A DNA stretch of 64,000 nt from Megascapheus bottae (Eukaryota; Chordata; Mammalia; Rodentia; Geomyidae). The position numbers and the translations under genes are program-made. Below, piece after piece: positions 24,572 to 35,538 of this stretch. How positions within the stretch are numbered: the first letter of the stretch is position 1; each line of letters begins with the position of its first letter. The stretch is from the NCBI GenBank assembly GCA_024803745.1, contig JANJXV010000004.1, positions 43,271,358-43,335,357 on the forward strand. The letters are read 5' to 3'. The notes below the pieces were generated by a model. It saw nothing but the letters and a program-made list of their open reading frames with translations. It ran no database searches and was not told the DNA's origin.

Positions 24572-25761
24572 ATGGGCAGAACAAGAAACTCAAGAAAAAT
24601 GTCAAATCAAGAAAAAACATCCCCCCCCACTCAATGTAAACAGCCAATGGAACAGTCACTGGCAAACCTAGAGGAGAGTCTTCCAAGTGCTGTACAAATG
24701 CAATTGATAAACATCATTAATGAAAAATGTGAAAATATAAAGAAAGGGATAAGGGAGGAAGCCATAGCTGAACAAAAGGAAACCATAAACAAGGTGATAA
24801 GTGAAAAAGAAGAAGCCATAAAGGAGGCCATAATAAAGGTTTTTCAAAGAAAGATGGATGAATTCATAGAATCCACAAATAAAAAGGTGACCGAACTCCA
24901 GCAAATGTTCAAAGAAAATAAAGCTACTGAGCTAACCACTCAAATGGAAATCAAGGAGCTAAACAAATCCATACATGATCTAAAAGAAGAGATGCAAGGC
25001 ATCAAAAATGAGCAATTAGTAGCAAGGGAGATGAAAAATAAAGTAGAGAGCTTTGATAGCACGTTAGAAAATGCAGAGGAGAGAATTTCCGGGGCTGAAG
25101 ATAATTTAGTTATTATAGAGAAAGAACAGAAAATGAGTCAATCCAAAGCTAGGAAAAATGAGAGAGCGCTTCAGGAGGTCCAAGATACAATTAGGAAGCC
25201 TAATTTAAGGCTAATTGGTATTGAGGAGGGTCTGGAGAAAGAGGTCAATGGTATTGGAAATATACTTCAGGGAATCATCTCAGAGAATTTCCCAAATATC
25301 CAGAAGGGCAGACCCATCCAGATACAAGAAGCTTTTAGAACCCTAAACAGACCTGACTAGAAAAGAACATCCCACCGCCACATCGTAATCCGAACTGGAT
25401 CAATAGAAACCAAAAAAAGATCCTAAAGGCAGCCAGGGAAAAGGGTTCAGTAACCTATAAAGGAAAACGAATCAGAATAACCCCAGATTACTCAGCAGAG
25501 ACCATGCAAGCAAGAAGTGACTGGAAGCATATTTGTCATGCCCTTAAGTCAAATAACTACCAACCAAGAATACTGTACCCAGCTAAGCTCTCATTCATAA
25601 CTGAGGGAACAATAAAAACATTCCATTCCAGGGAAAAGCTGCAACAATATGTCGCAACAAAACCAACACTACAGAGAATTCTGAAAGATGTTCTATACAT
25701 AGAAAACCAAAATAAATGCAATATAGGGAAAGAAATGGTACCTAAACAGCATACCATCTAA
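24572..25761 (+). pseudogene. L1 ORF1p gene, broken
   Basis: ORF1p is the RNA-binding chaperone that forms trimers on L1 RNA. The first 262 codons are open: a basic N-terminus, then a long heptad-rich coiled coil (residues about 30-190, rich in K, E and Q), then the start of the RRM with [13 protein letters not shown] and ISENFPNIQKGRPIQIQEAF. Codon 263 is TAG (25358-25360); the related copy at 52202 has CAG there. A single A appears lost from the A run near 25412, and the C-terminal domain continues in another frame (25504-25761: ARSDWKHICHALK, PRILYPAKLSFITEGTIKTF). With both lesions discounted the frame would span about 396 codons, longer than the roughly 340-360 usual in human and mouse. 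The extra length is in the coiled coil. Confidence 0.93.
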
Positions 25762-25809
25762 GGACCACAAGAACTGTCAAGACACAGGCCCAAATAAAAG
25801 CTTTTAAAA
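25762..25809 (+). other. ORF1-ORF2 spacer
   Basis: 48 nt between the ORF1 stop and the ORF2 ATG, as expected for the bicistronic L1 RNA in which ORF2 is translated by inefficient reinitiation (family knowledge). Confidence 0.7.
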
Positions 25810-28800
25810 ATGGTAGAACCTAATAAATATCTCTCAATCCTAACTCTCAATATCAATGGACTTAACTCTCCAATTAAACGGCATAGGCTGTCTAGTTGGA
25901 TCAAAAAGCAAGAGCCATCGTTCTGCTGTCTTCAAGAGACACATCTTACCCAAAAAAACAATCATCTTTTGAAAGTGAGAGGTTGGAATAAACTCTATCA
26001 AGGTAACGGCCCCCATAAACAGGCTAGAGTTGCCATCCTCATATCAGATAAAATAGACTTCAAACCAAAATTAGTAAGAAGAGACAAAGAAGGTTACTAC
26101 ATACTACTAAAGGGATCTTTCCTCCAGGAAGACATAACGATCCTAAATATTTACACACCCAATCCCAGAGCTCCAAACTTCATCAAGCAAACTTTACTTA
26201 CACTGAAACCATACATAGATCGAAATACAGTGATTGTCGGTGACTTTAACACACCACTCTCACCTATGGACAGATCAACAAGGCAAAAACTCAACAGAGA
26301 AACCTTAGAACTGAACAACTATATAGACCAACTATATCTAACAGACATCTGCAGAATATTCCACCCAGCAACAACACAATATACGTTTTTCTCAGCAGCA
26401 CATGGAACATTTTCCAAAATAGACCACCTCTTAGGCCGTAAAACAAACCTGGACAGATTCAGAAACCCTGAAATTATTCCCTGCACACTCTCAGACCACA
26501 AAGGCATCAAACTGGAACTGAACACACATCTCCACCAACGAAAACCCTGTAACTCATGGAGACTGAACAACACATTGTTGAGTCACCAATGGGTCATCGA
26601 AGAGATCAGAACAGAAATCCAACAGTTCATGAAATTTAACAATAAGGAGCACACAAAATACCAACTCCTTTGGGACACAGCAAAGGCAGTACTCAGAGGA
26701 AAATTTATAGCGCTGAGTGCCTACAACAACAAGTTGGAAAAATTGCAAACCAACAAGTTAATGTCTCACCTTAAGCTCCAGGAAAAAGAGCAACAAACCA
26801 ACCCTAATCCCAGTAGAAGAAAGCAAATAATTAAAATCAAAGCAGAATTAAATGATTTGGAATCCAAAAAAACTATACAAAGAATCAACAAAACAAGGAG
26901 TTGGTTCTTTGAAAGAATTAACAAAATTGACAAGCCCTTAGCAAATCTTACCAAGAAAAGAAGAGAGCATATCGAAACAAACAAAATCGCAGATGGAAAT
27001 GGTAATATCACGACAGAAATTACCAAGATCCAGAATATCATGAGGGAATACTTCTCAAACCTTTATGCCAACAAATTTGAGAATCTAGATGAAATGGATG
27101 AATTCCTAGCCAATATTAACATACCCACACTGAACCAAGAAGAGCTAAGCCAACTCAACAGGCCTATTTCAAGCACTGAAATAGAAATGGCAATAAGAGA
27201 CCTTCCCCCTAAGAAAAGCCCAGGGCCAGATGGATTCACAGCTGAATTCTATAAGGTCTTCAAACAGAGCTCACACCAATACTCCTCAAGCTCTTCAACG
27301 AAATTGAAAATAAAGGTTCCTTACCAAACTCATTCTATGAAGCCAGTATAACCCTCATCCCCAAACCAGACAGAGATTCATCAAAGAAAGAGAACTATAG
27401 ACCTATATCTTTGATGAACATCGATGCAAAACTTATCAACAAAATACTGGCCAACCGTCTACAACAACTCATCAAAAAAATTATACACTATGATCAAACT
27501 GGATTCATCACAGGGAGGCAAAGCTGGTTCAACATACGCAAATCAATTAATATAATTCAACACATCAACAGGAGCAAGGAGAAAAATCACATGATTTTCT
27601 CAATAGACGCAGAAAAGGCATTTGACAAGATCCAACACCCCTTTATGTTAAAAGCTCTGGAGAAACTAGGAATCCATGGAACATTCCTCAATGTAATAAA
27701 GGCTGTGTATGAGAAACCCACTGCTAGTATTACACTTAATGGTGAAAATCTAAAGCCATTCCCTCTAACATCAGGAATGAGACAAGGATGCCCACTCTCT
27801 CCACTCCTCTTTAACATAGTACTAGAATTCCTAGCCAGTGCAATAAGGCAAGAAGCAAGCATAAAGGGGATCCAAGTAGGGAAAGAGGAAATAAAACTAT
27901 CCCTCTTTGCAGATGACATGATTCTGTATTTAAAGAATCCTATAGACTCTACTCCCAAGCTCCTTGAGCTGATTCAAAGCTTTGGAAGACTAGCAGGCTG
28001 TAAAATCAACCCTCAAAAATCAACTGCCTTCCTTTACGCCAACAGTGAGAGGAACGAGGCAATAATCAGGAAAGAAACTCCTTTCACAATAGCCTCAAAG
28101 AAATTAAAGTACCTAGGAATTAGCTTAACTAAGATTGTAAAGGACCTTTTTGATGAAAACTTTAAAACCCTAAAAAAGGAAATTAAAGCAGAACTAAGGA
28201 AATGGAAAAACCTCCCATGCTCCTGGATTGGAAGAATCAACATTGTGAAAATGACAATCTTGCCAAGAGCTATCTACAAATTCAATGCAATACCCATCAA
28301 CATCCCAATGTCATTCTTTAAAGAAATAGAAGAGGCAATCCAAAATTTCATATGGAATAATAAAAGACCCCGTATAGCAAAAACATTTCTTAGCAGAAAG
28401 AACAGCGCTGGAGGAATTTCAATTCCAAACTTTAGACTCTATTACAGAGCTATAATTCTCAAAACAGCTTGGTACTGGCACAGGAACAGGCCTGAAGACC
28501 AATGGAATAGAACTGAGGACCCAGATATTAAACCACAACCTATGGCCACCTAATCATTGACAAGGGAGCCAAAAAAATAGAATGGAAGAAAGACAGCCTC
28601 TTCAACAAGTTGTGCTGGCAGAACTGGTTAAGCACCTGCAGAAAACTAAAATTGGATCCTTCTTTGTCACCCTGCACTAGAATTGACTCCAAATGGATCA
28701 AAGACCTGGAGGTAAAAGCTGACACACTGAAAACTTTACAGGAAGGAATAGGAAATACACTAGGCCTCCTTGGCACAGGTCGAAAGTTTTTTAAGAAGGA

Positions 28801-29636
28801 CCAAGAATCACAACAAATCAGAGAAAGGCTGGATAAGTGGGACTGCATTAAACTGCAGAGCTTTTGTATGGCAAAGGACATAGCTAGTAAACTAATCAGG
28901 AAGCCTACAGAATGGGAGACGATCTTCACCAACCAAACAACAGACAAAGGCCTCATATCTAAAATATATCAACTCAAATAATTGAATCACTCCAAAGTAA
29001 CAACCATCCCATTACAAAATGGGCCAAAGACTTAAAGAGAGTCTTCTCTGAAGAAGAAACAAAAATGGCCTATAGACACATGAAGAAATGCTCAACATCT
29101 CTGGTCATAAAAGAAATGCAAATCAAAACAACTCTAAGATTCCACCTCACTCCAGTTAGAATGGCCAGGATCAGGAAAACGAATGACAACAGATGCTGGA
29201 GGGGATGTGGCCAAGAGGGATCACTACTACACTGTTGGTGGGAGTGCAAACTCGTTCAACCACTATGGAAAGTAGTGTGGCAGTACCTCAAAAGGCTAAA
29301 CATAGAACTCCCCTATGACCCAACAATTCCACTACTTGGCATTTACCCAACCATCCAGAAACAAGGACATAGTAAACCCACTAGCACAACAATGTTCATT
29401 GCAGCACTATTCACCATAGCAAAGATATGGAACAAACCTAGATGTCCCTCAGTTGATGAGTGGATCAACAAGTTGTGGTATTTGTACACAATGGAATTCT
29501 ATGCTGCTGTCAGAAGAATGACATCTCCCCATTTGTTAGGAAATGGAAAGACTTAGAAAAAATCATACTAAGTGAAGTAAGCCAGACTCAAAGGAACTTA
29601 GGCTCAATGGTTTCCCTCATTCATCATAATCAGTAG
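25810..29636 (+). pseudogene. L1 ORF2p (endonuclease / reverse transcriptase), broken
   Basis: ORF2p nicks target DNA and reverse transcribes L1 RNA at the nick. Intact blocks: APE-like endonuclease at residues about 10-240 (LNINGLNSPIKRHRL with catalytic Asn, QETHL with Glu, NIYTPN, VIVGDFNTPLSP, LSDHKGIKLEL with Asp-His). Reverse transcriptase follows with [43 protein letters not shown] and the catalytic FADDMILYL. The Cys-rich C-terminus has [19 protein letters not shown]. Total span equals about 1,275 codons, the normal ORF2 size. Breaks: -1 shifts near 27262, 28537 and 29513, a stop TAA at 28979-28981, and a 13-bp loss at 28991. The ATG at 25810 is chosen because LSILTLNINGLN starts the domain as in other mammalian L1s. 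Confidence 0.95.
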
Positions 29637-30060
29637 AAACCTTGGGCTCTACTAGCAGAGATTTGCAATAGAGTAAAATCTTGATACATAAGGACCTATA
29701 ATGTGAAGCTAATTGAAAGGACCTCCAGGATATTGAAACAAATGCCATATAATGAATGATTGTTGTCCTTAATGTACAATGTTGTCTCTCATCTCCTTTG
29801 CTGTCCCTTGGTTATCTCATATTGGTATAGTATCTCACTTTGTTATCTGATATATTGAATTTATTTGTATTTGGATATTTGAAATTTGATAGGGAAAGTG
29901 GGAAAACCAAGACGGGTGAGGGGTGTGGGGGGGAAGGGAAATGGGTACCAAGACATGTGAAAGGGTATCAATGTATGTGAATTAATGCACCTTCTATCTG
30001 GCAAATATAATGTAACCCTTTTACTAATTACAATAAAAAAAGGAAAAAAATAATAAAATA
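29637..30060 (+). other. L1 3' UTR with G-rich tract
   Basis: Conserved among all L1 copies here. The purine/G-rich block GGTGAGGGGTGTGGGGGGGA near 29915-29935 is the G-rich polypurine tract typical of mammalian L1 3' UTRs and could form a G-quadruplex. AATAAA motifs occur at about 30032 and 30052-30057. Confidence 0.85.
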
Positions 30061-30082
30061 GAATTTATTGAATTTTCCTTTC
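30061..30082 (+). other. 22-nt extra 3' segment (possible transduction)
   Basis: GAATTTATTGAATTTTCCTT plus TC sits between the A-rich L1 tail and the terminal poly(A) (30083-30092) ahead of the TSD. AATAAA at 30052-30057 lies about 25 nt before the poly(A) start, a normal cleavage distance. It may be read-through DNA carried from the source locus. Confidence 0.65.
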
Positions 30083-30090
30083 AAAAAAAA

Positions 30091-30107
30091 AAGAATTGGA
30101 ATTTGTG
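30091..30107. repeat. 17-bp TSD, right copy
   Basis: AAGAATTGGAATTTGTG, identical to 22814-22830. Together they delimit the full-length L1 insertion. Confidence 0.95.
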
Positions 30108-30324
30108 TATAAAGGGATTATATCATCTGCTTAGTATTCCAAAATCAAACATGGATAACCAAGGAAAGGAATGACATTTTTAGGGCTGAACAAAATTCAA
30201 TAATTATAGGAGGTGTAATATTCTGTGTGTAATTTGAAAAATATCCAAAATAGAAAATTGAATAATAATCAAATTTACATAAAGTTGAAGACTTAGAAAT
30301 AAATAGATTACGTAGCCGTAAGCT

Positions 30325-30525
30325 TTTTTTTTGTAGGTCCTGGGACGTGAACTGGGGCACTTGCTCTTTCCTTGAGCTTTTTGGCTCAATGCCAGCTCTC
30401 AGTCTGAGCCACAGTTCCACTTCAGTGATTAGAGTCTTACAGAGTCATCTGCTTTCTTTAAATGATGATTCCTAGATCTCAGCTTACTGATTAGCTGCAG
30501 GTATAGGTGTCAGCAGTTGCAACTA
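30325..30525 (-). mobile_element. Old 7SL-headed composite SINE (antisense)
   Basis: Begins with a poly(T), GGTCCTGGGACGTGAACTGG, continues with TCTGAGCCACAGTTCCACTT and ends ATCTCAGCTTACTGATTAGC and GCAGGTATAGGTGTCAGCAG. Order as in the better copies but diverged. Confidence 0.6.
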
Positions 30526-30939
30526 GTGCATTCATCCACTTTCAGGCAATGAATAAGCTACGATTTTTGCTGCAGACTAACATTACCTTTTATTCTTATT
30601 TCTGTTATTGTGGCTGTACATTGTATTTTTCATTGAACAAAAAGAATAAAAGGGTGTATCAGGAATACTAGGACATTTTAGAATATGTTTCTGCTATTGT
30701 GTAACTAATTCTTCATATTAAAATTTTCCAAGTGTTAAGTCAGAAATTAGTCCGGTGATGAACATAAGCAAAATATGAACTATTCTTTCCACACCCACTT
30801 ATATGGCTCATTTTGCTTTTCCTTCTGACTTACTGGACATGATATCTATTTAGTGTATCAAAAATTTTTTTGAATGTACCCTTCCTTGTAAGACTGACTA
30901 CGTTGCCTTGTCAGACAAAGAATTTTTTGGTGTGTTTTT

Positions 30940-31231
30940 GTTTTAGTTTTTGTCAGTTGAGACGTTTAAGCTCAGGGCCTGCGAGATGTCCCTGAGCTCC
31001 TCAGCTCAAGGCTACTGCCCTACTCCTTGAGCCACAGGGCCACTTCCAGTTTTCTGGTGGATAATTGGAGATGAGAGTCTCACAGACTTTACTGCCCAGG
31101 CTAGCGCTGAACCACAATCTTCTGATTTCAGCCTCCTGAGTAGCTAGGATTACAGGCATGAGCCACCATGCCACAGTCCTCTGATTTCAGCTTCCTGATT
31201 AGCTAGGATTACAGGCATGAGCCACCATGCC
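30940..31231 (-). mobile_element. 7SL-headed composite SINE with duplicated head
   Basis: Tail GTCAGTTGAGACGTTTAAGC, middle TTTTCTGGTGGATAATTGGA and TGCCCAGGCTAGCGCTGAAC, head CCTGAGTAGCTAGGATTACA then GGCATGAGCCACCATGCC. The head is present twice in tandem: 31112-31170 and 31171-31229, period 59 bp, with about 4 mismatches. Confidence 0.85.
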
Positions 31232-31787
31232 AGGTACAAAATAAATTTTATTTCTTATTTACCAATAAGTGTTCTAGTCATATAATAAGCTTCCTTTAAT
31301 ATTTCTTAAAATAAATGAATGAATCCATGAATGAGTTAAAACAGTGCCATTTTATGATGGAATCTTGGCAAACAGAATTTCTCCATGATTATAACTGGCA
31401 TCCTGATATATACAGAATTACCTCATATATATTTTAAATATAATGAATAATATTCTCAGAAAGGTAGCAGAAAACAAAGAATTGTAACTACTAAACAATG
31501 AATAAAATCTCATATAACTGCTGAACCATTAATATTTATGAGTTTATTTTTGAATAAAATCTGTCCTTTTGGGTAGCATAGAACTTAAACACAATACATT
31601 TAATTTTTATTATAAATTCATGACAAAATATATCTATTTGTATATACAAATAAAATGGTATTATATAATATAGAAGGAATAGAAAAATTAATTTTTTAGT
31701 AATAAGGAGAATGCCATTTATTAAAAGAATACACTCTTAACAAATGCTGAGGTTTCATGCTTTTTATGCATTATTTGCTGTGTATTA
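31232..31787. other. Unique AT-rich DNA, nothing recognised
   Basis: No gene or repeat recognised. Confidence 0.5.
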
Positions 31788-31972
31788 TTTTGCCAGTCCT
31801 CAGTGCTCAGGACCTGAGCACTGTCCTTGGGCTTTCTCCAGGCTAGAGCTGTACCACTTGAGCCTCAGCACCCCTTCCAGCTTTTTTCTATGTGTGAGCT
31901 ACCAAGGAATCAAACATAGGTTTTTGTGCATGCTAGGCAAGCACTCTACCACTAGGCCAAACTCTTGGCTCC
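31788..31972 (-). mobile_element. IDL-Geo SINE
   Basis: TTTGCCAGTCCTCAGTGCTC to GGCCAAACTCTTGGCTCC. Flanked by TTGCTGTGTATTA (about 31775) and TTGCTATGTATTT (about 31973), a diverged TSD. Confidence 0.88.
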
Positions 31973-33015
31973 TTGCTATGTATTTTGGTAACAACAACTA
32001 CAAAAACAAAAAATTATAAGGCCATTGTTTATGCTTTACATATAACAACATTTTCTTAACTAAAGAAACACTGTAATTAAGAAATGATCTATACAGATTT
32101 TCTTTGATGGAGACTTACTTTTATAAAATTATCTTAAAAAAGCAGTAATCACATTTTAAAAGAATTTTCTGTGTCACAAGTAATAGGAATGAATAGAATG
32201 GACTTGTGTTACATATATCTATGTATATAGACACATATTTTTTAAAGTAGTGATTATAGGGAAGAAGAGTTAAGGTGATATAACACAGTGCTTTACTTTA
32301 GGTGTTATTTGAAGTGTTACAATTTTATGTAGAGATGTTTTAGTCACACAAATGGAATGCGCAAAATTTGTTGGCAGACATAACTATTTGTAGCTCTACA
32401 ATTTGTTGAAATTTGATAGTACAAACTGAAACATAATCTAAAATTTATAAAATATGAGTTTATTATATATTGAACTGAATTTACATTTATTTTGTTCTTA
32501 TGTTCATGGGATGAGAGAGGAATTTTTGTTTACAAGAACATACATCACTCACTTTTGCATCATATCTTGATAATTGTGCTATCTTTATTTATATAAGAAT
32601 AGAAAGACTGAAAATTAGCATAAGTCACCTCAAAATAATTTCTATAGTGTTGAACAAGAGCAATGACTGTGAACAAACTGTCTTATTTATAATTAATCAT
32701 TTAAAACCACACTGTGATTTGGCAGAATACTGTTAATGTAAGTAGCCAAAATACATTCAGATGGTGTTTGATCAACCATGTATTCCCTTTAAACCTTTTT
32801 CTGATCATTTCTAACATAGTGATTCTCTGGAGGGGACTGAACACTGAGAAGTCAGCATGAGTGCCTTTCATCCTACAATTGAAAATTCATGTTTGCTCTT
32901 TTATTTTCTCTCCCTCAAAACTCACACAGACCACAAACTAAGATGTTACCTTCATAAAACAATTCAGCTTGTAACCAGAAATACATACTTTTGCAAATAA
33001 ATAAATGATAAATGT
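31973..33015. other. Unique AT-rich DNA, nothing recognised
   Basis: No gene or repeat recognised. Confidence 0.5.
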
Positions 33016-33018
33016 GTA

Positions 33019-33019
33019 G

Positions 33020-33056
<37 letters not shown>

Positions 33057-33067
33057 TGTGTGTGTGC
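33019..33067. repeat. (TG)n microsatellite
   Basis: About 22 TG units, interrupted once by TGTCTG. Confidence 0.95.
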
Positions 33068-33230
33068 CTGCACGGCAGATTGTGAGAGAATATGAATAGC
33101 TTGTGGTCATTTTCAGCAAAGCCTGAGAACAAATTTCTGCCACATCTGCTCTGATCCCTTGTCATTCTCCTGCCATGGATATTGACATGAGGACATTCAA
33201 TAGTTTCTAATCAATAAATAACTTACACAA

Positions 33231-33466
33231 TGTTGCATGATTTCTTTTTTTTTTTTTTGCCAGTCCTGGGCTTGAGCTCAGGGCCTGAGCACTGGGCTTG
33301 GACTTTCTCAAGGCTAGAGCTCTACCACTTGAGCCTCAGCACCACTTCCGGCTTTTTTTTTTTCTATATATGTGGTACCAAGGAATCGAACCCGGGTCTT
33401 CATGCATGCTAGGCAAGCACTTTAACCACTAGGCCAAACTCCTGAGCCCTGTTGCATGATTTCTTT
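33231..33466 (-). mobile_element. Young IDL-Geo SINE with perfect 17-bp TSD
   Basis: Body 33248-33449 with a long poly(T), near-consensus Geo (TTGCCAGTCCTGGGCTTGAG) and IDL (GGTACCAAGGAATCGAACCC) sequence. TSD TGTTGCATGATTTCTTT at 33231-33247 and 33450-33466, exact. The perfect TSD marks it as one of the youngest insertions here. Confidence 0.95.
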
Positions 33467-33819
33467 CAGAAAGAGTGATTCCTACTTTCCTATATCAATA
33501 ATCTCTGATATTAAAAGACAATAATTCATACATAGAATGTTGTGGTTCATAATATTTATGTGTATAAATTACAAATTTCACTACTCACAATTTTTGAAAA
33601 TAGGTGGAACACAATAGTATAGTGGTGACTGTTAGGATAGTGTAGTTAACAAAAGATAAAGCTCCTTTCCTTTAAAACTTTTTTGTACAAACTTAGCCAA
33701 CTAGATACAATTCATCATATACATAATGAATCCTAGGGACAATTCACTCAACAGAACTGGGCCACAAAGCTTGGCTCCAAACACTTGGGTGTAAACACCT
33801 ACCTGTAAAATCTACTTGT

Positions 33820-33824
33820 CTGAC

Positions 33825-33857
<33 letters not shown>
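33820..33857. repeat. (CTGT)n microsatellite
   Basis: About nine CTGT units. Confidence 0.95.
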
Positions 33858-33859
<2 letters not shown>

Positions 33860-34104
33860 TAATTTATCTAAATGGAAAGTTTAGCTTATTACTGTTTTAA
33901 TCAAAACAAGGGTGGCCATAGTTGTTTATCTGTCCTTATATTTCCACAGCAGTGTCCCAACTAATAGACAGAATGAAACAAATTCAGAAAATATGAATAT
34001 TTAGATTGAGCTGTGTTTCTCGTTTACCAAAACTTTGTCAAGGAAGATAAGTCTTTGTTTTGGCTTCAGGTTCCTTGGACCAGTTTTACACTGGACAAGG
34101 CATT

Positions 34105-34122
34105 TGTGTGTGTGTGTGTGTG
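34105..34122. repeat. Short (TG)n
   Basis: About nine TG units. Confidence 0.9.
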
Positions 34123-34902
34123 GCTTCTGATTACATATGCATATTTTCCTGATAAATAATAACTAGCCTTCAGTAAAGGTATGATGCATCACCTGCTATT
34201 ATTCATCCAAATTCATATGGTAATAAGAGTGACTGTGTATGTTATTTTATGAAGCCTTATTAAAGACAAAATAAACCTTGAATTTCTTTTTGATGAGTGG
34301 TAGATTTCTGTCTAGAAACTAGGTTCTGCTCAAATTGGGCTGATATCTGGACACAGGTAAAGAAGTTAGGGTTGCTATCTTTCCAGATGTTTACATTTCG
34401 ATGCAATGCTTGTCAAATAATGGAAGTAAATATTGCTGGAACTCAGTACTTGCCTGAGATTAATTTAGACATCAAGTAGCTTTATATACCTTAAAACACA
34501 CCCACACACACTCACAAATTGAACAGAGAAAGAACTTAGAGTTGCAAACTTTGTTAAGTTTTTATAGTAAGAAAAGGTTAATTTTCTACGATTTTCAATA
34601 GGGATAATTAAGGTTTTTAATTTTTGTTTTTATTAGTTCTCATATAATATAAATTTTTCCAATTCTGAAGTTTAAAAATTAATATCCCAGATCTTAAAAT
34701 GCACAAATATGCAAACCTGCTCATTTTAACGCTTGAAATATTGATCCTAATATTACCTTCATATTACAATAATGTGAACCTCAAAATCAGATTGCAGGTG
34801 TGTCTCATTTTTCCTAATTTTAATGAGTTGTAATGTTCATTAACCAAATACCAGCAAACACAAAAAATAAACTAAAAAAATTCACTAAAAACTGAAAAAA
34901 AT

Positions 34903-34920
34903 GTGTGTGTGTGTGTGTGT
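34903..34920. repeat. Short (TG)n
   Basis: About nine TG units after an A-rich stretch. Confidence 0.9.
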
Positions 34921-35350
34921 TAATTTATAGTTAACAGATGCAAGCAACTGGAAAATGTGAAATATATTTAAAATGAATTATGAAATCACAAGGTCTCTGG
35001 AGTCAAGCATTTCAAATAAACTGTTTAAAACATAATATCCTATGACCATTAATAAAATATCATAGGTGAGTCTAATTTTTCCAGTTCCCTCATCCAAGAA
35101 TTAGTGAAAAGCTTCATTCCAGGCTAGGAGAGGACAACAAATGATTCCTAAAACTGAAACTATAGAGAGCAAATTCAGTGTAGTAATCCTTTGTCAATCT
35201 TGGGCAGTAACAGTCTCCTAAGGGCTGATTCTTGAGAGGGACTTAACACTCCAAATCTAGAACACATTAAAAAATATATATTTGGATACTAACTACTGTC
35301 ACTCTCACCCTAGAAACATCTACGTTTTACCTATTGAAAATTGTATCTCT

Positions 35351-35538
35351 TTTTTAGGCAGTCCTGGGCCTTGAACGCATGGGCTGAGCACTGTCCTTTG
35401 GCTTTCTCAAGGCCGGAGCTCTACCACTTGAGTTACAGCACCACTTCTGGCTTTTTTCTATGTATGTGGTAGCCAAGAATCAAACCCAGGTTGTCATGCA
35501 TGCTAGGCACTCTACCACTAGACCAAACTCCAGGCCCC
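35351..35538 (-). mobile_element. IDL-Geo SINE
   Basis: GGCAGTCCTGGGCCTTGAAC to ACCAAACTCCAGGCCCC. GAAAATT occurs on both sides (about 35336 and 35539), a short decayed TSD. The IDL part has lost a few bases (CTAGGCACTCTACC). Confidence 0.88.

Larger units (their letters stand above)
22831..30092 (+). mobile_element. Full-length LINE-1, inactivated
   Basis: A complete autonomous non-LTR retrotransposon in structure: 5' UTR (22831-24571), ORF1 (24572-25761), a 48-nt spacer, ORF2 (25810-29636), 3' UTR with a G-rich tract (about 29888-29945), AATAAA-bearing A-rich tail and a terminal poly(A) of 10 (30083-30092). It is flanked by a perfect 17-bp TSD, so it inserted by target-primed reverse transcription and fairly recently. 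It cannot make either protein intact: ORF1 has a stop and a frameshift, ORF2 a stop and four frameshifting lesions. Divergence from the other local L1 copies appears low by eye. Confidence 0.96.
33467..35350. other. Unique AT-rich DNA with microsatellites
   Basis: Contains a (CTGT)n tract (33820-33857) and two short (TG)n runs (34105-34122, 34903-34920). No gene recognised; a 60-codon ORF at 34297-34479 has no motif. Confidence 0.5.

Noticed and set aside
26319..26573. 84-codon minus-strand ORF, with a near-identical one at 53353-53607
   Set aside because: The repeated similarity reflects two copies of the L1 endonuclease region read on the wrong strand.
33019..33067. Tandem short repeats considered as a CRISPR-like array (also 3369, 20214 and 48690)
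   Set aside because: They are dinucleotide microsatellites with no spacers, in a vertebrate genome.
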